Shown: piece by piece, positions 43,538 to 52,824 of the stretch
How positions within the stretch are numbered: position 1 is the first letter of the stretch
Layout of the letters: every line of letters begins with the position of its first letter
Origin: Myxococcaceae bacterium
Lineage (GTDB): Bacteria; Myxococcota; Myxococcia; Myxococcales; Myxococcaceae
Assembly (NCBI GenBank): GCA_016793095.1
Contig: JAEUJQ010000021.1
Location: forward strand, 1 to 64,000
Length of the DNA: 64,000 nt
Direction of reading: 5' to 3'
Notes under the pieces: model-generated
The model's input: the letters and a program-made list of their open reading frames with translations, nothing else
Database searches by the model: none
What the model was told of the DNA's origin: nothing
Made by a program: the position numbers and the translations under genes

Positions 43538-45823
43538 ATGGCCGGGCTCGCCTACAGACTGAGGCCCACGGAGGAAGACCGCCGCGGCGATCCCCGGACC
43601 CGCCGCCTCATGTCCCTGTTCCGCGCGCGCCTGCGGGTGCTCCGGCACACCCTCGACGAGACGACGCTCGCCGCCGTCGAGGTGATGCCTGCGCTCTTCC
43701 ACGCCACCTTCCCCTGGCCGCAGCTCAAGACCGAGCCGCCCGGGGTGGAAGGCGTGCGGGCCTCGCTGCGCTGGATGAAGCTGGCGCGGCGGTTCGATCT
43801 GCCCGCCCCGGTGGGCATTCAGCGCGACCGCAGGTTGATCGCGGCGCTCCTCATCACCCCACGCAGCGACGGCCTCGACGTGCACGTCGTGCCGACGCCC
43901 AACCTCACCCCCGGCGACGAGCAGCGCATCGCCACCCGGGCCCGGGCCGTCGAGATCCTGTTCCGGCGGCGGCTGCTCCCCATCAGCATCACCCCGACCG
44001 GTCCCTCCGCGCAGCCCTACGACTCCGCGTCGCGCTCGCGGCTGATCGCCACCGGCGTGCTCCTCGCCGGCCGCCTGCCGGACGTCTTCTTCGGCCCGAC
44101 CGGCCCCACCATCGACCCGCTCGCGTCCGAGCCGTGGCGCACCGCGCCCACGCCCTTCTCTCGCGCGCTGGGGTTGCTCTCACTCGAGCCGTGGCCGAAC
44201 GGAGAGACGGCCGAGCTCGAGGAGATGGCCGACTTCGCCCACGCGGTCGACATGCCCATCTCGGCCTTCTCCGACCCCGACCTCTTCGCCGCTGCCCGCG
44301 CCGCGCTGCGCTCGCGGACCCCCGGGCTGCCGTTCGCTACCTGCGCGCTCGCCTCGACGAACCCCAGGGTGCGCCTCGCCGCGCACCGCCTCGCGCGCCA
44401 CTTCGGCCCGGCGCTGCCCCTCCCTGAGGCCCACACCGAGCCCCTCACCGCCGACGCAATCGTCACCCTGGGGCGCGGGCTCGCGCTCGAGCTCGCCCGC
44501 GCCGTGCGCCGCACCTCCGTGATCGAGGAGCAACGCCACCTGCGGCTGATCCTCTCGCATGAGGTGCTGGCCGGGGGCCTTCCGCGGGTGGTGCTCGCTC
44601 CGCTGCGCGCCGCGCTGGGCCGCGTCAAGAAGGGCAACGAGGTGCCGCCCCTCACCGAGACGACCCACCGGGGCGCCGTCGAGGTCCGGTTGCCCCAGGG
44701 AGGCGTGCTGGGCCGCGGCCGCGACCGCCCGCAGGCGTGGGTGCGCGCGCTGACCCTCGTCTCACACGTGCTCGAGCGCCCCTGGGTGCCGGCATCGGGC
44801 GCCGCGACGTGGCGTCGGATGACGACGCGACTCACCGAGCCGATCGCCCGCAAGTCGCTCGTCATCAAGGTGACGCCGCGGCCCCTCGACGGGCCCCCGT
44901 ATGATCCGCTGAACCGGGGCCGCTGGCGCGACGTCGCGTTCGACAAGTCCCTCGTCATCTCCCTGCGGCCACGCGGGCGCCCATCGGCGCGCGAGGTCGA
45001 GCCCCATGACCTGCCGCTCCTGGTGATCCGCGAGACCCTCGCGGGCAGCGCCATCGACTTCGCGGCGCATGACACCGACGCCCAGTCGGTCGAGGCGCGG
45101 CTGACGAGGCTGGCGCGACGGGTCCGCGCGACCGTGCCGCACGGGAAGACCCTGGCGGTCGAGCTCGCGGGCTTCGTCTACTCGGTGGACCAGCAGCGGA
45201 TGAAGAAGGTGCCGTTCGAGTGCTTCGCGCGGCGTCCGGTGAAGGTCGTCCTCGACTTCGAGGCACCCGATCTCGGGGCGGCGGCCTCGCAGAGCCGAGA
45301 GGTCTCCGGGGTGCCCGGGCAGCTCCAGTGCCTCGTGTGGACGGGCGACGACCCGATCGCCCACGTGCTCTACCTCGAAGAGACAGGCCTCGTGTTCCGC
45401 GAGGAGGTGCCCCTCGTCAACGTCGAGGCCCACGTGTCCGAAGCCCAGCGCCTGTTGCGGGCCGGCGACGCGTGCGCCCTCGCCGTGCGCGCCGCCGACG
45501 AGGCGGTGATGCAGGCGCTTCAGACGACGGGCGTGCCTGACGTCGCCCTGTCGATCTCAGGCAACCTGCCATTCGATCTCGAGGTCGAGCTCGACGGCGA
45601 GCGCTACGGGGGGAAGTCGAAGCTGTCGTGGGCGGCGGCGGCGCTGGCGACGACGGCGAAGTGGCCCCTCGGCACCCGCGGGCGCATCGTGATCGAGCAC
45701 CTCGACATCACCGTGGGCCGTGGAGCCGACGAACGCCCGCCGAGCGGCCTCGAGCGGCTGGTCGCGCGCGCCCTGGTCCTCCGCCGGCTCGATGCCCACA
45801 TCAGAGCCCTCACTCGCACCTAG
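43538..45823 (+). CDS. Uncharacterised 761-aa protein between flgL and fliC
   Basis: No signal peptide, membrane segment or domain that I recognise. Arg-rich (many RxxR pairs) and mixed alpha/beta by eye. A motif TP-x6-PYD-x3-R occurs twice (about residues 152-165 and 446-460), each time followed within 10-20 residues by a hydrophobic strand, which hints at an internal duplication. The last 150 residues look beta-rich and acidic. Four bp after flgL and 74 bp before flagellin, so it is co-expressed with the filament genes. A role in flagellin modification, secretion or filament assembly is conceivable; nothing in the sequence proves it. Confidence 0.85.
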   Translation: MAGLAYRLRPTEEDRRGDPRTRRLMSLFRARLRVLRHTLDETTLAAVEVMPALFHATFPWPQLKTEPPGVEGVRASLRWMKLARRFDLPAPVGIQRDRRLIAALLITPRSDGLDVHVVPTPNLTPGDEQRIATRARAVEILFRRRLLPISITPTGPSAQPYDSASRSRLIATGVLLAGRLPDVFFGPTGPTIDPLASEPWRTAPTPFSRALGLLSLEPWPNGETAELEEMADFAHAVDMPISAFSDPDLFAAARAALRSRTPGLPFATCALASTNPRVRLAAHRLARHFGPALPLPEAHTEPLTADAIVTLGRGLALELARAVRRTSVIEEQRHLRLILSHEVLAGGLPRVVLAPLRAALGRVKKGNEVPPLTETTHRGAVEVRLPQGGVLGRGRDRPQAWVRALTLVSHVLERPWVPASGAATWRRMTTRLTEPIARKSLVIKVTPRPLDGPPYDPLNRGRWRDVAFDKSLVISLRPRGRPSAREVEPHDLPLLVIRETLAGSAIDFAAHDTDAQSVEARLTRLARRVRATVPHGKTLAVELAGFVYSVDQQRMKKVPFECFARRPVKVVLDFEAPDLGAAASQSREVSGVPGQLQCLVWTGDDPIAHVLYLEETGLVFREEVPLVNVEAHVSEAQRLLRAGDACALAVRAADEAVMQALQTTGVPDVALSISGNLPFDLEVELDGERYGGKSKLSWAAAALATTAKWPLGTRGRIVIEHLDITVGRGADERPPSGLERLVARALVLRRLDAHIRALTRT

Positions 45824-45848
45824 GGAGAATCCGAGGCGGTGCCGACAA
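45821..45848 (+). promoter_or_regulatory. Possible FliA (sigma-28) promoter of flagellin
   Basis: GCCGACAA (45841-45848) matches the sigma-28 -10 box GCCGATAA at 7 of 8 bases. The upstream TAGG (45821-45824), 16 bases away, is a poor -35 match. The start would be near 45855, leaving a 40-nt leader with the fliC ribosome-binding site AGGAGA. Confidence 0.4.
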
Positions 45849-45897
45849 GAAGCGTGGAGGGGACGAACCAGTCTCCTCATCAACAGGAGAAACCCTC

Positions 45898-46725
45898 ATG
45901 GCGATGTCAATTCGAACCAACGTCTCGTCCCTCAACGCGCAGCGCAACATGTACCAGACCCAGAACCAGCTCGACTCGTCGCTGTCGCGACTGTCGAGCG
46001 GCTACCGCATCACCAAGGCCGGTGATGACGCCGCCGGCCTCGGCATCAGCGTGAACCTCGAGGCGCAGATCCGCAGCTACAACCAGGGCGCCCGCAACGC
46101 CAACGACGGCATCTCGCTGATCCAGACGGCCGAAGCGGCGCTGAACGAGCAGTCGAACATGGTCACCCGGCTCCGTGAGCTGGCGATGCAGAGCGCCTCG
46201 GACGGCATCGGCAACACCGAGCGCGGCTACATCCAGGACGAGGTCGCCGAGCAGGTCGCCGAGATCGAGCGCGTCGCGCAGGCGACCGAGTTCAACGGCC
46301 AGAAGCTCCTCGACGGCAGCGCGGCGACCCTGGACTTCCAGGTCGGCATCCGCAACGTCGCCGCGAACGACCGCATCACCGTCACCACCGTTGACGCGAC
46401 GACCGCAACGCTGGGCATCGCCGGCCTGGACCTCTCCTCGAAGGCGAACGCGCAGACGGCGCTCGGCACCCTGGACACCGCGCTGCAGACCCTCTCGTCC
46501 GCGCGCGCGACGCTGGGCGCGGCCGGCAACCGGTTCACCTCGGCGGTCGCCTCGATCCAGGCCTCGTCCGAGAGCCTCTCCGCCGCGAACAGCCGCATCC
46601 GCGACGTGGACGTGGCCGAAGAGACCAGCCGCATGGCGCGCTCGCAGGTGCTGATGCAGGCCGGCGTCTCGGTGCTCTCGCAGGCGAACCAGATGCCGCA
46701 GGTCGCCCTCAAGCTGCTCGGGTGA
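45898..46725 (+). CDS. fliC: Flagellin FliC
   Basis: 275 aa, a minimal flagellin: N-terminal D0/D1 (SIRTNVSSLNAQRNMYQTQN, LSRLSSGYRITKAGDDAAGL), a very short middle, and C-terminal D1/D0 (RIRDVDVAEETSRMARSQVL, ending VALKLLG). Surface D2/D3 domains are absent, so the filament should be thin and smooth. Only copy in the window. ATG at 45898 with AGGAGA 8 bases upstream. Confidence 0.97.
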   Translation: MAMSIRTNVSSLNAQRNMYQTQNQLDSSLSRLSSGYRITKAGDDAAGLGISVNLEAQIRSYNQGARNANDGISLIQTAEAALNEQSNMVTRLRELAMQSASDGIGNTERGYIQDEVAEQVAEIERVAQATEFNGQKLLDGSAATLDFQVGIRNVAANDRITVTTVDATTATLGIAGLDLSSKANAQTALGTLDTALQTLSSARATLGAAGNRFTSAVASIQASSESLSAANSRIRDVDVAEETSRMARSQVLMQAGVSVLSQANQMPQVALKLLG

Positions 46726-46752
46726 TGACGACGCGGTGAACGACTGATGGGG

Positions 46753-46779
46753 CCCGCGGCGGAGCACCACCGCCGCGGG
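46753..46779 (+). terminator. Strong hairpin after fliC
   Basis: Perfect 10-bp stem CCCGCGGCGG/CCGCCGCGGG with a 7-base loop, 27 bp after the fliC stop, followed by TT. It could terminate or attenuate transcription between flagellin and fliD and stabilise the fliC mRNA 3' end. Confidence 0.65.
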
Positions 46780-46820
46780 TTCCCGCATGACGAAGGACTC
46801 GAGGGAGGAGGCGGAATCAC

Positions 46821-48179
46821 ATGCCCATCGACGCGAGCTTCAGAGCAGGTGGTCTCGCCTCCGGTCTCGACTCGAACAACATCATCGACACCCTCGTCTC
46901 GCTCGAGAAGCGCCCCATCGACATGCTGTCGAAGCGGCAGCAGGCGCTCAAGGCGCAGGTGAGCCTGCTGGGCGATCTGGCCTCGAAGCTCTCGAGCCTG
47001 TCCACGGCGGCCGGCAACCTGCAGTCGAAGGGCGTGCTCGCGCTCAAGGCCTCGAGCTCGCCGACGAGCTTCTCGGTGACGCCGACGACGGGTGGCGCGG
47101 CGGGGCGCTACTCGGTCGAGGTGACCGGCCTCGCCTCGGCCGCGAAGGCGCGCAGCCAGGCGTTCGCGACCGGCGACGCGCCCATCACCGGCGGCACGCT
47201 GGACCTCTCGGTGATGGGCTCGAACTACCAGGTCACCATCACCGACGGCATGACCCTCACCGAGGTGGCGACGGCGATCAACCAGTCGGGCGCGCCGGTG
47301 AACGCGAGCGTGCTGGCGAGCGGCACCAGCCACTACCTCACGCTCACCAACCGTGACACCGGCTACCCGTTGACGGGCGCGCCGGGCGACGCGCTGGGCA
47401 TCTCGATGACGACGACGGGCACGCAGGGCACGGCGCTCGCGCTCGGCATCACCCAGCAGGCGACCAACGCGACCTTCCTGGTCGACGGTCTGCCGATGAC
47501 GCGGACGAGCAACGAGGTGACGGGGGCGATCCCCGGCGTCACCCTGAGCCTCAAGAGCCTGGGCGCGGCCGAAGACGTCGTGCTGGGCTACGACTACGAG
47601 GCCACGCAGAAGAACCTGCAGGCCTTCGTCACCGCCTACAACGAGGTGCAGGCGCTCGTGCAGAAGCAGCTCGCGGTCAAGCCCGAGTCGAACCGCGGCG
47701 CGATGCTGGCGGGTGACGCCGTCGTGCGCAACCTCCAGTCCACGCTTCAGCGCATCGTCTCCACCACGGTCCCCGGCCTGGCCACCGTGCGCTCCCTCGC
47801 GGACCTCGGCGTGCAGACGAGCCGAGACGGCTCGCTCACCATCGACACCACCAAGCTGCAGGCCGCCGTCGCCCGTGAGCCCGGCTCGGTGAACGCGCTC
47901 TTCGGGAAGGCCACCACGGGCCTCGGCGATGTCGTCGAGGGCCTCGTCGACACCTTCACCGACCCGGTGAACGGCCTCATCACCGCGCGCAAGTCGGGGC
48001 TCAACGACAACATCAGGGCGATGGACAGCCAGCTCGAGCGCCTCGACGCGCGGCTGGCCGGCTACCGGCAGAACCTCATCCGCCAGTTCGCCGCGATGGA
48101 GCAGGTCGTCAGCGGCATCAAGTCCATCGGCAACTACCTGACGAACAACCCCTTCCCGAAGATCGGAGGCAACGAATGA
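46821..48179 (+). CDS. fliD: Filament cap protein FliD
   Basis: 452 aa. N-terminal FliD_N (FRAGGLASGLDSNNIIDTLV, LEKRPIDMLSKRQ) and C-terminal FliD_C ending LDARLAGYRQNLIRQFAAME. Caps the growing filament and folds flagellin. GGGAGGAGG precedes the ATG. Overlaps fliS by 4 bp. Confidence 0.95.
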   Translation: MPIDASFRAGGLASGLDSNNIIDTLVSLEKRPIDMLSKRQQALKAQVSLLGDLASKLSSLSTAAGNLQSKGVLALKASSSPTSFSVTPTTGGAAGRYSVEVTGLASAAKARSQAFATGDAPITGGTLDLSVMGSNYQVTITDGMTLTEVATAINQSGAPVNASVLASGTSHYLTLTNRDTGYPLTGAPGDALGISMTTTGTQGTALALGITQQATNATFLVDGLPMTRTSNEVTGAIPGVTLSLKSLGAAEDVVLGYDYEATQKNLQAFVTAYNEVQALVQKQLAVKPESNRGAMLAGDAVVRNLQSTLQRIVSTTVPGLATVRSLADLGVQTSRDGSLTIDTTKLQAAVAREPGSVNALFGKATTGLGDVVEGLVDTFTDPVNGLITARKSGLNDNIRAMDSQLERLDARLAGYRQNLIRQFAAMEQVVSGIKSIGNYLTNNPFPKIGGNE

Positions 48180-48562
48180 ACGCCGCACGCGCCTACGCGA
48201 AGACCCAGAACGAGACCGCCTCGAAGGAGCGGCTGATGGCGCTGCTGTTCGAGAAGGCGCTGCTGCACATGCGCACCGGCGCCGCGGACCTCGAGGCCGG
48301 CCGCGTGTACGAAGGGAAGACCGCGATGACGAAGGCGGGCGACATCGTCGCCGAACTCTCAGCCACGCTCGATGTGACGAAGGCGCCCGAGCTGGGCCAG
48401 GTGTTGAAGGACGTCTACCTCTTCGTCTGCGGGCGGCTGGTGAAGGCGGCCGCGACGGGTCAAGCCGAGGCCGCGCGTGAGGCCGAGCGGGTGTTCGCGC
48501 CCGTCGCCGAGGCGTTCACCTCAGCCGTCGCGCAGCTGGGCCCCCAGCCGGTGGCGCCGTGA
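48176..48562 (+). CDS. fliS: Flagellin chaperone FliS
   Basis: 128 aa four-helix protein with the family start AYAKTQNETASKERLMALLF and DVYLFVCGRLVKAA in the last helices. Binds the flagellin C-terminus in the cytoplasm. Coupled to fliD and to the next gene by overlapping ATGA/GTGA. Confidence 0.92.
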   Translation: MNAARAYAKTQNETASKERLMALLFEKALLHMRTGAADLEAGRVYEGKTAMTKAGDIVAELSATLDVTKAPELGQVLKDVYLFVCGRLVKAAATGQAEAAREAERVFAPVAEAFTSAVAQLGPQPVAP

Positions 48563-48843
48563 CGCCACGCTCACCGCTCGACGCGCTCGTCGAGGCGCTC
48601 ACGACCGTGCAGTCCGCGCTGGCGTCCGGTGACGCCGTCGCCGCTGCGGCAGCGATGGACACCGCGGTGGCGGCCATGCGTGAGGCCGAGGCTCAGGCGC
48701 TCTCACCCGCGCGCGTCGCACCTCAGGCGACCCGGCTGCTCGAGGCCTGCGCGACGCAAGCGAAGGCGCTGAACGAGCAGCTCCTGGGATCGATGGAAGA
48801 GCTGAGCGTCTCGGCGCGCGCCCACTCGGCGTATCGGCGCTGA
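48559..48843 (+). CDS. fliT: FliT-like chaperone
   Basis: 94 aa, all helical, starting at a GTG overlapping the fliS stop. Sequence similarity to FliT is weak; the call rests on size, helical Ala/Glu-rich composition and the conserved position after fliD and fliS. FliT normally binds FliD. Confidence 0.6.
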   Translation: MTPRSPLDALVEALTTVQSALASGDAVAAAAAMDTAVAAMREAEAQALSPARVAPQATRLLEACATQAKALNEQLLGSMEELSVSARAHSAYRR

Positions 48844-48851
48844 AGAGCTCC

Positions 48852-48868
48852 GCGGCATCCTCAGCCGC
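48852..48868. terminator. Small hairpin between convergent genes
   Basis: GCGGC/GCCGC with a 7-base loop fills the 25-bp gap between the fliT-like stop and the stop of the minus-strand gene at 48869. Its position fits a bidirectional terminator; the stem is short and there is no T-tract. Confidence 0.3.
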
Positions 48869-49537
48869 TCAGCCTCGAATCAGCCGGGGGACATTCACGC
48901 GGGCGTCACCCTCGACCGCTGCGCCAACGACGAACGCAGCGCCGACCTTCCCTCCCACGCTCAGCTCTCCATCGCGGGCCCCGACATGGAGCGCGGTCTC
49001 GGCACCGAAACCGACCAGGACCTCGCCGCCCAGCCCGACGCCCGCCAGCGCGTGGTCGAACCGGCCCTCCACACCACCTCGCAGCCCGACGAAGGCCTCC
49101 GCCGCCCCGCCCATGGACGCGTGACCGTCCCCGAGCCCCCCGCTCAGCGCGAGGCGCTGGGAGGCCCCCAGGAAGCCGGTCGCTGCCAGGCTGAAGGGGC
49201 CGCTCGACAACGAGGCCCGACCCTCGAGCCCGACCTTCACCGCCTCCGCGACGCCCGCCTGGATCCCCGCCCTGCTCAAGCGGAGCGCGAGCCCGACAGC
49301 GCCGCTCGCTGCGGCCTGTCCCTGGAGGTCGACACCGCCCGTGTGGTGACTGGCGCTCGCGCCCACCCATCCGCCGGCGCTGCCTGGCTCCCTGGCCCCG
49401 CGCGCGCCGACGAACACATCGACCGGCGATGTGGGCTGGCTCGGAACGGGGGCTGGCTGGGTGGCGGCCTGCTCGACGGCCTGCGTGGCCTGCGAGGCGG
49501 TGGTCCGAATGGCATTCGAGAGTGACGAGAGGCGCAT
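48869..49537 (-). CDS. Gly/Ala-rich hypothetical protein
   Basis: 222 aa from the ATG at 49537 (MRLSSLSNAIRTT); in-frame ATGs at 49573 and 49579 are possible. No cysteine, no clear signal peptide. After a Thr/Gln/Pro-rich N-terminus, residues 70-222 are Gly/Ala/Val-rich with regularly spaced glycines (SAGGWVGASASHHTGGVDL, LGGEVLVGFGAETALHVGA), which suggests a beta-barrel-like or glycine-zipper structure. Possibly exported by a non-Sec route. Function unknown. Confidence 0.55.
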   Translation of the reverse strand: MRLSSLSNAIRTTASQATQAVEQAATQPAPVPSQPTSPVDVFVGARGAREPGSAGGWVGASASHHTGGVDLQGQAAASGAVGLALRLSRAGIQAGVAEAVKVGLEGRASLSSGPFSLAATGFLGASQRLALSGGLGDGHASMGGAAEAFVGLRGGVEGRFDHALAGVGLGGEVLVGFGAETALHVGARDGELSVGGKVGAAFVVGAAVEGDARVNVPRLIRG

Positions 49538-49643
49538 GGAGACAAGACGCCTCAGCCCGCTGCGGCGAGCCATGGTCATTTCATCGAGGGTTCCGGACGG
49601 CGCGCTGGAAGGCAATCGCGTCATGCGGTAAGGCAAGCCTGTC

Positions 49644-50720
49644 ATGACCAGGCCGCCCCCCAACCGGGTGAAGGAGCTTCGGGAGGCCCGGGGCCTGTCT
49701 CAGCGCGAGCTCGCCGCGCAGAGCCAGCTGTCCCGTCAGAGCCTCGGCGCCATCGAAGCGGGACGCGCGACGCCCGCCGTGGACGTGGCGCTGCGCATCG
49801 CCCGGGCGCTCGAGGCGCCGGTCGAGACTCTCTTCGGCGCAACGGATCAGCACCTCGACGCGACGCTCTCGGCCCAGGCCGCCGGTCCCCGCGTCGCCCT
49901 CGCGCACCTCGAGGACCGCTGGGTCGCCCTGCCCTTGTCTGGGGACGAGGTGCGCCAGACCGCTGACGGCCTGCTCGGGGCGGTGAAGGGGCGGCGGGCG
50001 TCAGTGCAGCCGCTGCGGCCGCTCCCCGAGCTGCGTGAGAACGTCGTGCTCACCGGCTGCGCGACCGGGCTCTCGCCCCTCTGCGATCGCCTGAACCAGG
50101 GCCGGGGCCCGGGGCGCTTCCGCTGGCGCTCCTGCTCCAGCTCGGCGGCGCTCGAGGCGCTGGGCGGCGGCTTCGCCCACGTCGCCGGGGTGCACGAGGT
50201 GGACGACGCCTCAGCGCCGCAGCGCGCCCGGGGCCGCGCCGTGGTGACGCTCGCGGGCTGGGAGGCAGGGCTGCTCACGCGCCCAGATGACGCGGGCCGC
50301 ATTCGCGACGTGGGCGATCTCGCGCGACGCGACGTTCGCCTGGTGATTCGGGAGCCCGGCGCCGGTGCGCGGAGGCTGCTCGAACGCCACGCCCGTGCGG
50401 CCGGACTCCCGCTGGCACACCTCCACGCAGCACCGTTGGTGGCCTCGGGTCACCTCGAGGTCGCCCGCGCCATCGCGATGAACGCCGCCGACGTGGGTGT
50501 GGCGACGCGTGACGCGGCCCTCGCCTGGGGGCTGCGCTTCGTCCCGCTCGCCGAGGAGCGCTTCGACCTGGTGCTGCCTGCCCCGCTCCTGGCGGACCCT
50601 CGGATCGCGCGCCTCTTCGACGTGCTCTCGTCGAAGGCCATGCGCGCCGAGCTGTCTGCCCTCGGCTACGACGTGCACGAGACGGGGCGGCTCGTGACGG
50701 GTGGCCGGCACGATGCGTGA
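49644..50720 (+). CDS. XRE-family regulator with substrate-binding-like domain
   Basis: 358 aa. N-terminal XRE helix-turn-helix (about 8-62: KELREARGLSQRELAAQSQL, IEAGRATPAVDVALRIARAL). The remainder (about 130-345) resembles a PBP-like ligand domain as found in molybdate-responsive one-component regulators (DVRLVIREPGAGARRLLERH, GHLEVARAIAMNAADVGVAT). It heads the molybdate operon and overlaps the porin gene by 8 bp, so it probably controls the operon in response to molybdate or tungstate. The ligand is inferred from context. Confidence 0.82.
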   Translation: MTRPPPNRVKELREARGLSQRELAAQSQLSRQSLGAIEAGRATPAVDVALRIARALEAPVETLFGATDQHLDATLSAQAAGPRVALAHLEDRWVALPLSGDEVRQTADGLLGAVKGRRASVQPLRPLPELRENVVLTGCATGLSPLCDRLNQGRGPGRFRWRSCSSSAALEALGGGFAHVAGVHEVDDASAPQRARGRAVVTLAGWEAGLLTRPDDAGRIRDVGDLARRDVRLVIREPGAGARRLLERHARAAGLPLAHLHAAPLVASGHLEVARAIAMNAADVGVATRDAALAWGLRFVPLAEERFDLVLPAPLLADPRIARLFDVLSSKAMRAELSALGYDVHETGRLVTGGRHDA

Positions 50721-52071
50721 CGGGCTGGCCGTCATCGGGTTGCTCCTGGCCTCGAGCGCCGTGGCGCAGCCGGCCGACGTGCCGTGGCGGGCGTCCGAGA
50801 AGCTCGGCCTCACGTGGCTCCGCTTCGGCCTCGAGCACCGCGTCCGCGCCGAGCACCTCGCGCACGACTTCCGCCACGACGGAGACTCGTCGGGCCTCTC
50901 GCTGCGATCGCTGCTCTCAGCCGAGCTGCGGCTCGCGAGCCTCGTGGTGGGCGCCGAGCTGCAGGACGCACGCGGCTGGTTCCCCTCGAGCACGCCGCTC
51001 AACACCACGCACGTCAACCCGCTCGAGCCGCTGCAGGCCTACGCCGGGCTCCGGCTCGCGGGCGTGGTGGAGGCGGGCGACACGCTCTCGCTCAGCGCTG
51101 GCAGGCTCACCCTCGACGTCGGCAGCCGGCGCCTCGTCGCGCGCAACGAGTTCCGCAACACCATCAACGCCTTCACCGGCGTCGACGCCTGGTGGGCCAG
51201 CGCCGCGGGCGACCTCGTCCGTGGGTTCGCGGCCATCCCCGTTCAGCGGCGGCCCTCGCAGCGGGACGCGCTGGCGACGGCACGCGTCGAGATCGATCGC
51301 GAGAACACGAACGCGCTGGTCTGGGGTGTCTTCCTGCAGAGCCGGCCGTTGAACGCGCGAGTGCAGCTCGACGCCGCGGTGTTCGGGCTCCACGAACGGG
51401 ACGGAGAGGTGGCGTCGTCGAACCGGCAGCTGGTCACCCAGACCCTCCGCGCGCTGCGAGCTCCCCACGCTGGCGCCCTCGACTTCCAGCTCGAGGTGAT
51501 GACCCAGCTCGGCGCCTCGCACGCCACTGCGGCGGCGAGCGACACGACGCCCCTCCGGCACGTCGCCTTCGGCGCCCACGCCGAGCTCGGCTTCCGCTTC
51601 GCCGTGCCCTGGGAGCCACGCGCGCTGCTGCAGTACGACTACGCGAGCGGCGATGCGAACCCGGACGACGGCGTGAATGGCCGCTTCGACCCGTTGTTCG
51701 GCGCCCGCCGGTTTGATCTGACGCCGACGGGCCTCTGGGGCGCGCTGCCGCGGTCGAACATCAACACGCCGGGCTTGCGCGTCGAAGTACATCCTCACCC
51801 GCGCGTCGATGCCTTCGTCGCGTGGAGGGTGATGTGGCTGGCCTCGGCGCGCGACGCGTGGACCGTCACCGGGCTGCGGGATCCGACTGGCCGCGCTGGC
51901 GCCTTCCTCGGGCAGCAGGGCGACGCGCGGCTGCGCTGGCACGTCTTTCCACGGAACCTGTCCGTCGAGGTGGGCGGCGCGCTGCTCGTTCCAGGCACCT
52001 TCGTGGTCGCCAACCAGGGGAGCTGGGCTCCGTCGCTCTACGCGTACTCGCAGCTCGTCGGGAGCCTCTGA
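50713..52071 (+). CDS. Outer-membrane alginate-export-type beta-barrel protein
   Basis: 452 aa. Signal peptide (1-18, AVA-QP), then a beta-barrel pattern of alternating residues rich in aromatic/Arg/Asp turns (FGLEHRVRAEHLAHDFRHD, WEPRALLQYDYASGDANPDD, FGARRFDLTP). The DYASGDxxPxDGxxxxFDPLFG region is typical of the alginate_export family. In this operon a pore for molybdate or another anion is more likely than alginate export. The final codon is followed directly by the modA start. Confidence 0.8.
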   Translation: MRDGLAVIGLLLASSAVAQPADVPWRASEKLGLTWLRFGLEHRVRAEHLAHDFRHDGDSSGLSLRSLLSAELRLASLVVGAELQDARGWFPSSTPLNTTHVNPLEPLQAYAGLRLAGVVEAGDTLSLSAGRLTLDVGSRRLVARNEFRNTINAFTGVDAWWASAAGDLVRGFAAIPVQRRPSQRDALATARVEIDRENTNALVWGVFLQSRPLNARVQLDAAVFGLHERDGEVASSNRQLVTQTLRALRAPHAGALDFQLEVMTQLGASHATAAASDTTPLRHVAFGAHAELGFRFAVPWEPRALLQYDYASGDANPDDGVNGRFDPLFGARRFDLTPTGLWGALPRSNINTPGLRVEVHPHPRVDAFVAWRVMWLASARDAWTVTGLRDPTGRAGAFLGQQGDARLRWHVFPRNLSVEVGGALLVPGTFVVANQGSWAPSLYAYSQLVGSL

Positions 52072-52824
52072 ATGGACCGACGCTCCGTCCTCATCCTCCT
52101 CGTCCTCGTCGCCCCGGGGTGCCGACGAGCGCCTGCGTCGCCGCCCCTTCGCGTCGCGGCGGCGTCCGATCTCACCCCGGCGTTCGAGCAGCTCGGTCGC
52201 GACTTTCAGCGAGCGTCTGGCGCCGAGGTGACGTTCTCGTTCGGCTCCTCAGGCCTCCTCGCAAAGCAACTCCGGGAGGGCGCGCCGTTCGATCTCTTCG
52301 CCGCGGCCAACATCGCGTTCGTCGACGAGGCGATCGGCGCCGGCGCGTGTGACGCCACGACGAAGCGGGTCTGGGCGCGTGGCCGCATCGCGCTGTGGAG
52401 CAAGAAGGGCGTGCGGGCGCTCGAGGCCCTGGCCGACGAGCGCATTCATCGCATCGCCGTCGCCAACCCTGCGCACGCGCCCTACGGCCTCGCAGCGAAG
52501 CAGGCGCTGACGGGGGCGAACCTCTGGAGCGCGCTCGAGCCGAAGCTGGTGCTGGCCGAGAACGTGCGCCAGGCCCTGCAGTTCGCCGAAACGGGCAACG
52601 CCGACGCTGCGATCGTCGCGTACTCGCTGGTGCTGAGCGGTGACCCGAGCGCCTGGACGTTGATCGACGATGGCCTGCACGCGCCCATCGACCAGGCGCT
52701 GGTGGAGTGCACCCGCGGCGCGAACCGGGAGGGCGGCGCGGCCTTCGCGCGCTTCCTCACCTCGGCCGAGGCCCGCGGGGTGATGGAGCGCTTCGGGTTC
52801 TCCATGCCTGCGGAGCCGCGATGA
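52072..52824 (+). CDS. modA: Molybdate-binding lipoprotein ModA
   Basis: 250 aa. Lipobox VAPGC with C17. Family motifs LRVAAASDLTPAFEQLGRDF, FSFGSSGLLAKQLREGAPFD, DLFAAAN, and VANPAHAPYGLAAKQAL. Binds molybdate (or tungstate) in the periplasm and hands it to ModBC. Overlaps modB by 4 bp. Confidence 0.93.
   Translation: MDRRSVLILLVLVAPGCRRAPASPPLRVAAASDLTPAFEQLGRDFQRASGAEVTFSFGSSGLLAKQLREGAPFDLFAAANIAFVDEAIGAGACDATTKRVWARGRIALWSKKGVRALEALADERIHRIAVANPAHAPYGLAAKQALTGANLWSALEPKLVLAENVRQALQFAETGNADAAIVAYSLVLSGDPSAWTLIDDGLHAPIDQALVECTRGANREGGAAFARFLTSAEARGVMERFGFSMPAEPR

Noticed and set aside
46227-48188. 653-codon minus-strand open frame opposite fliC and fliD
   Set aside because: Antisense to two certain flagellar genes.
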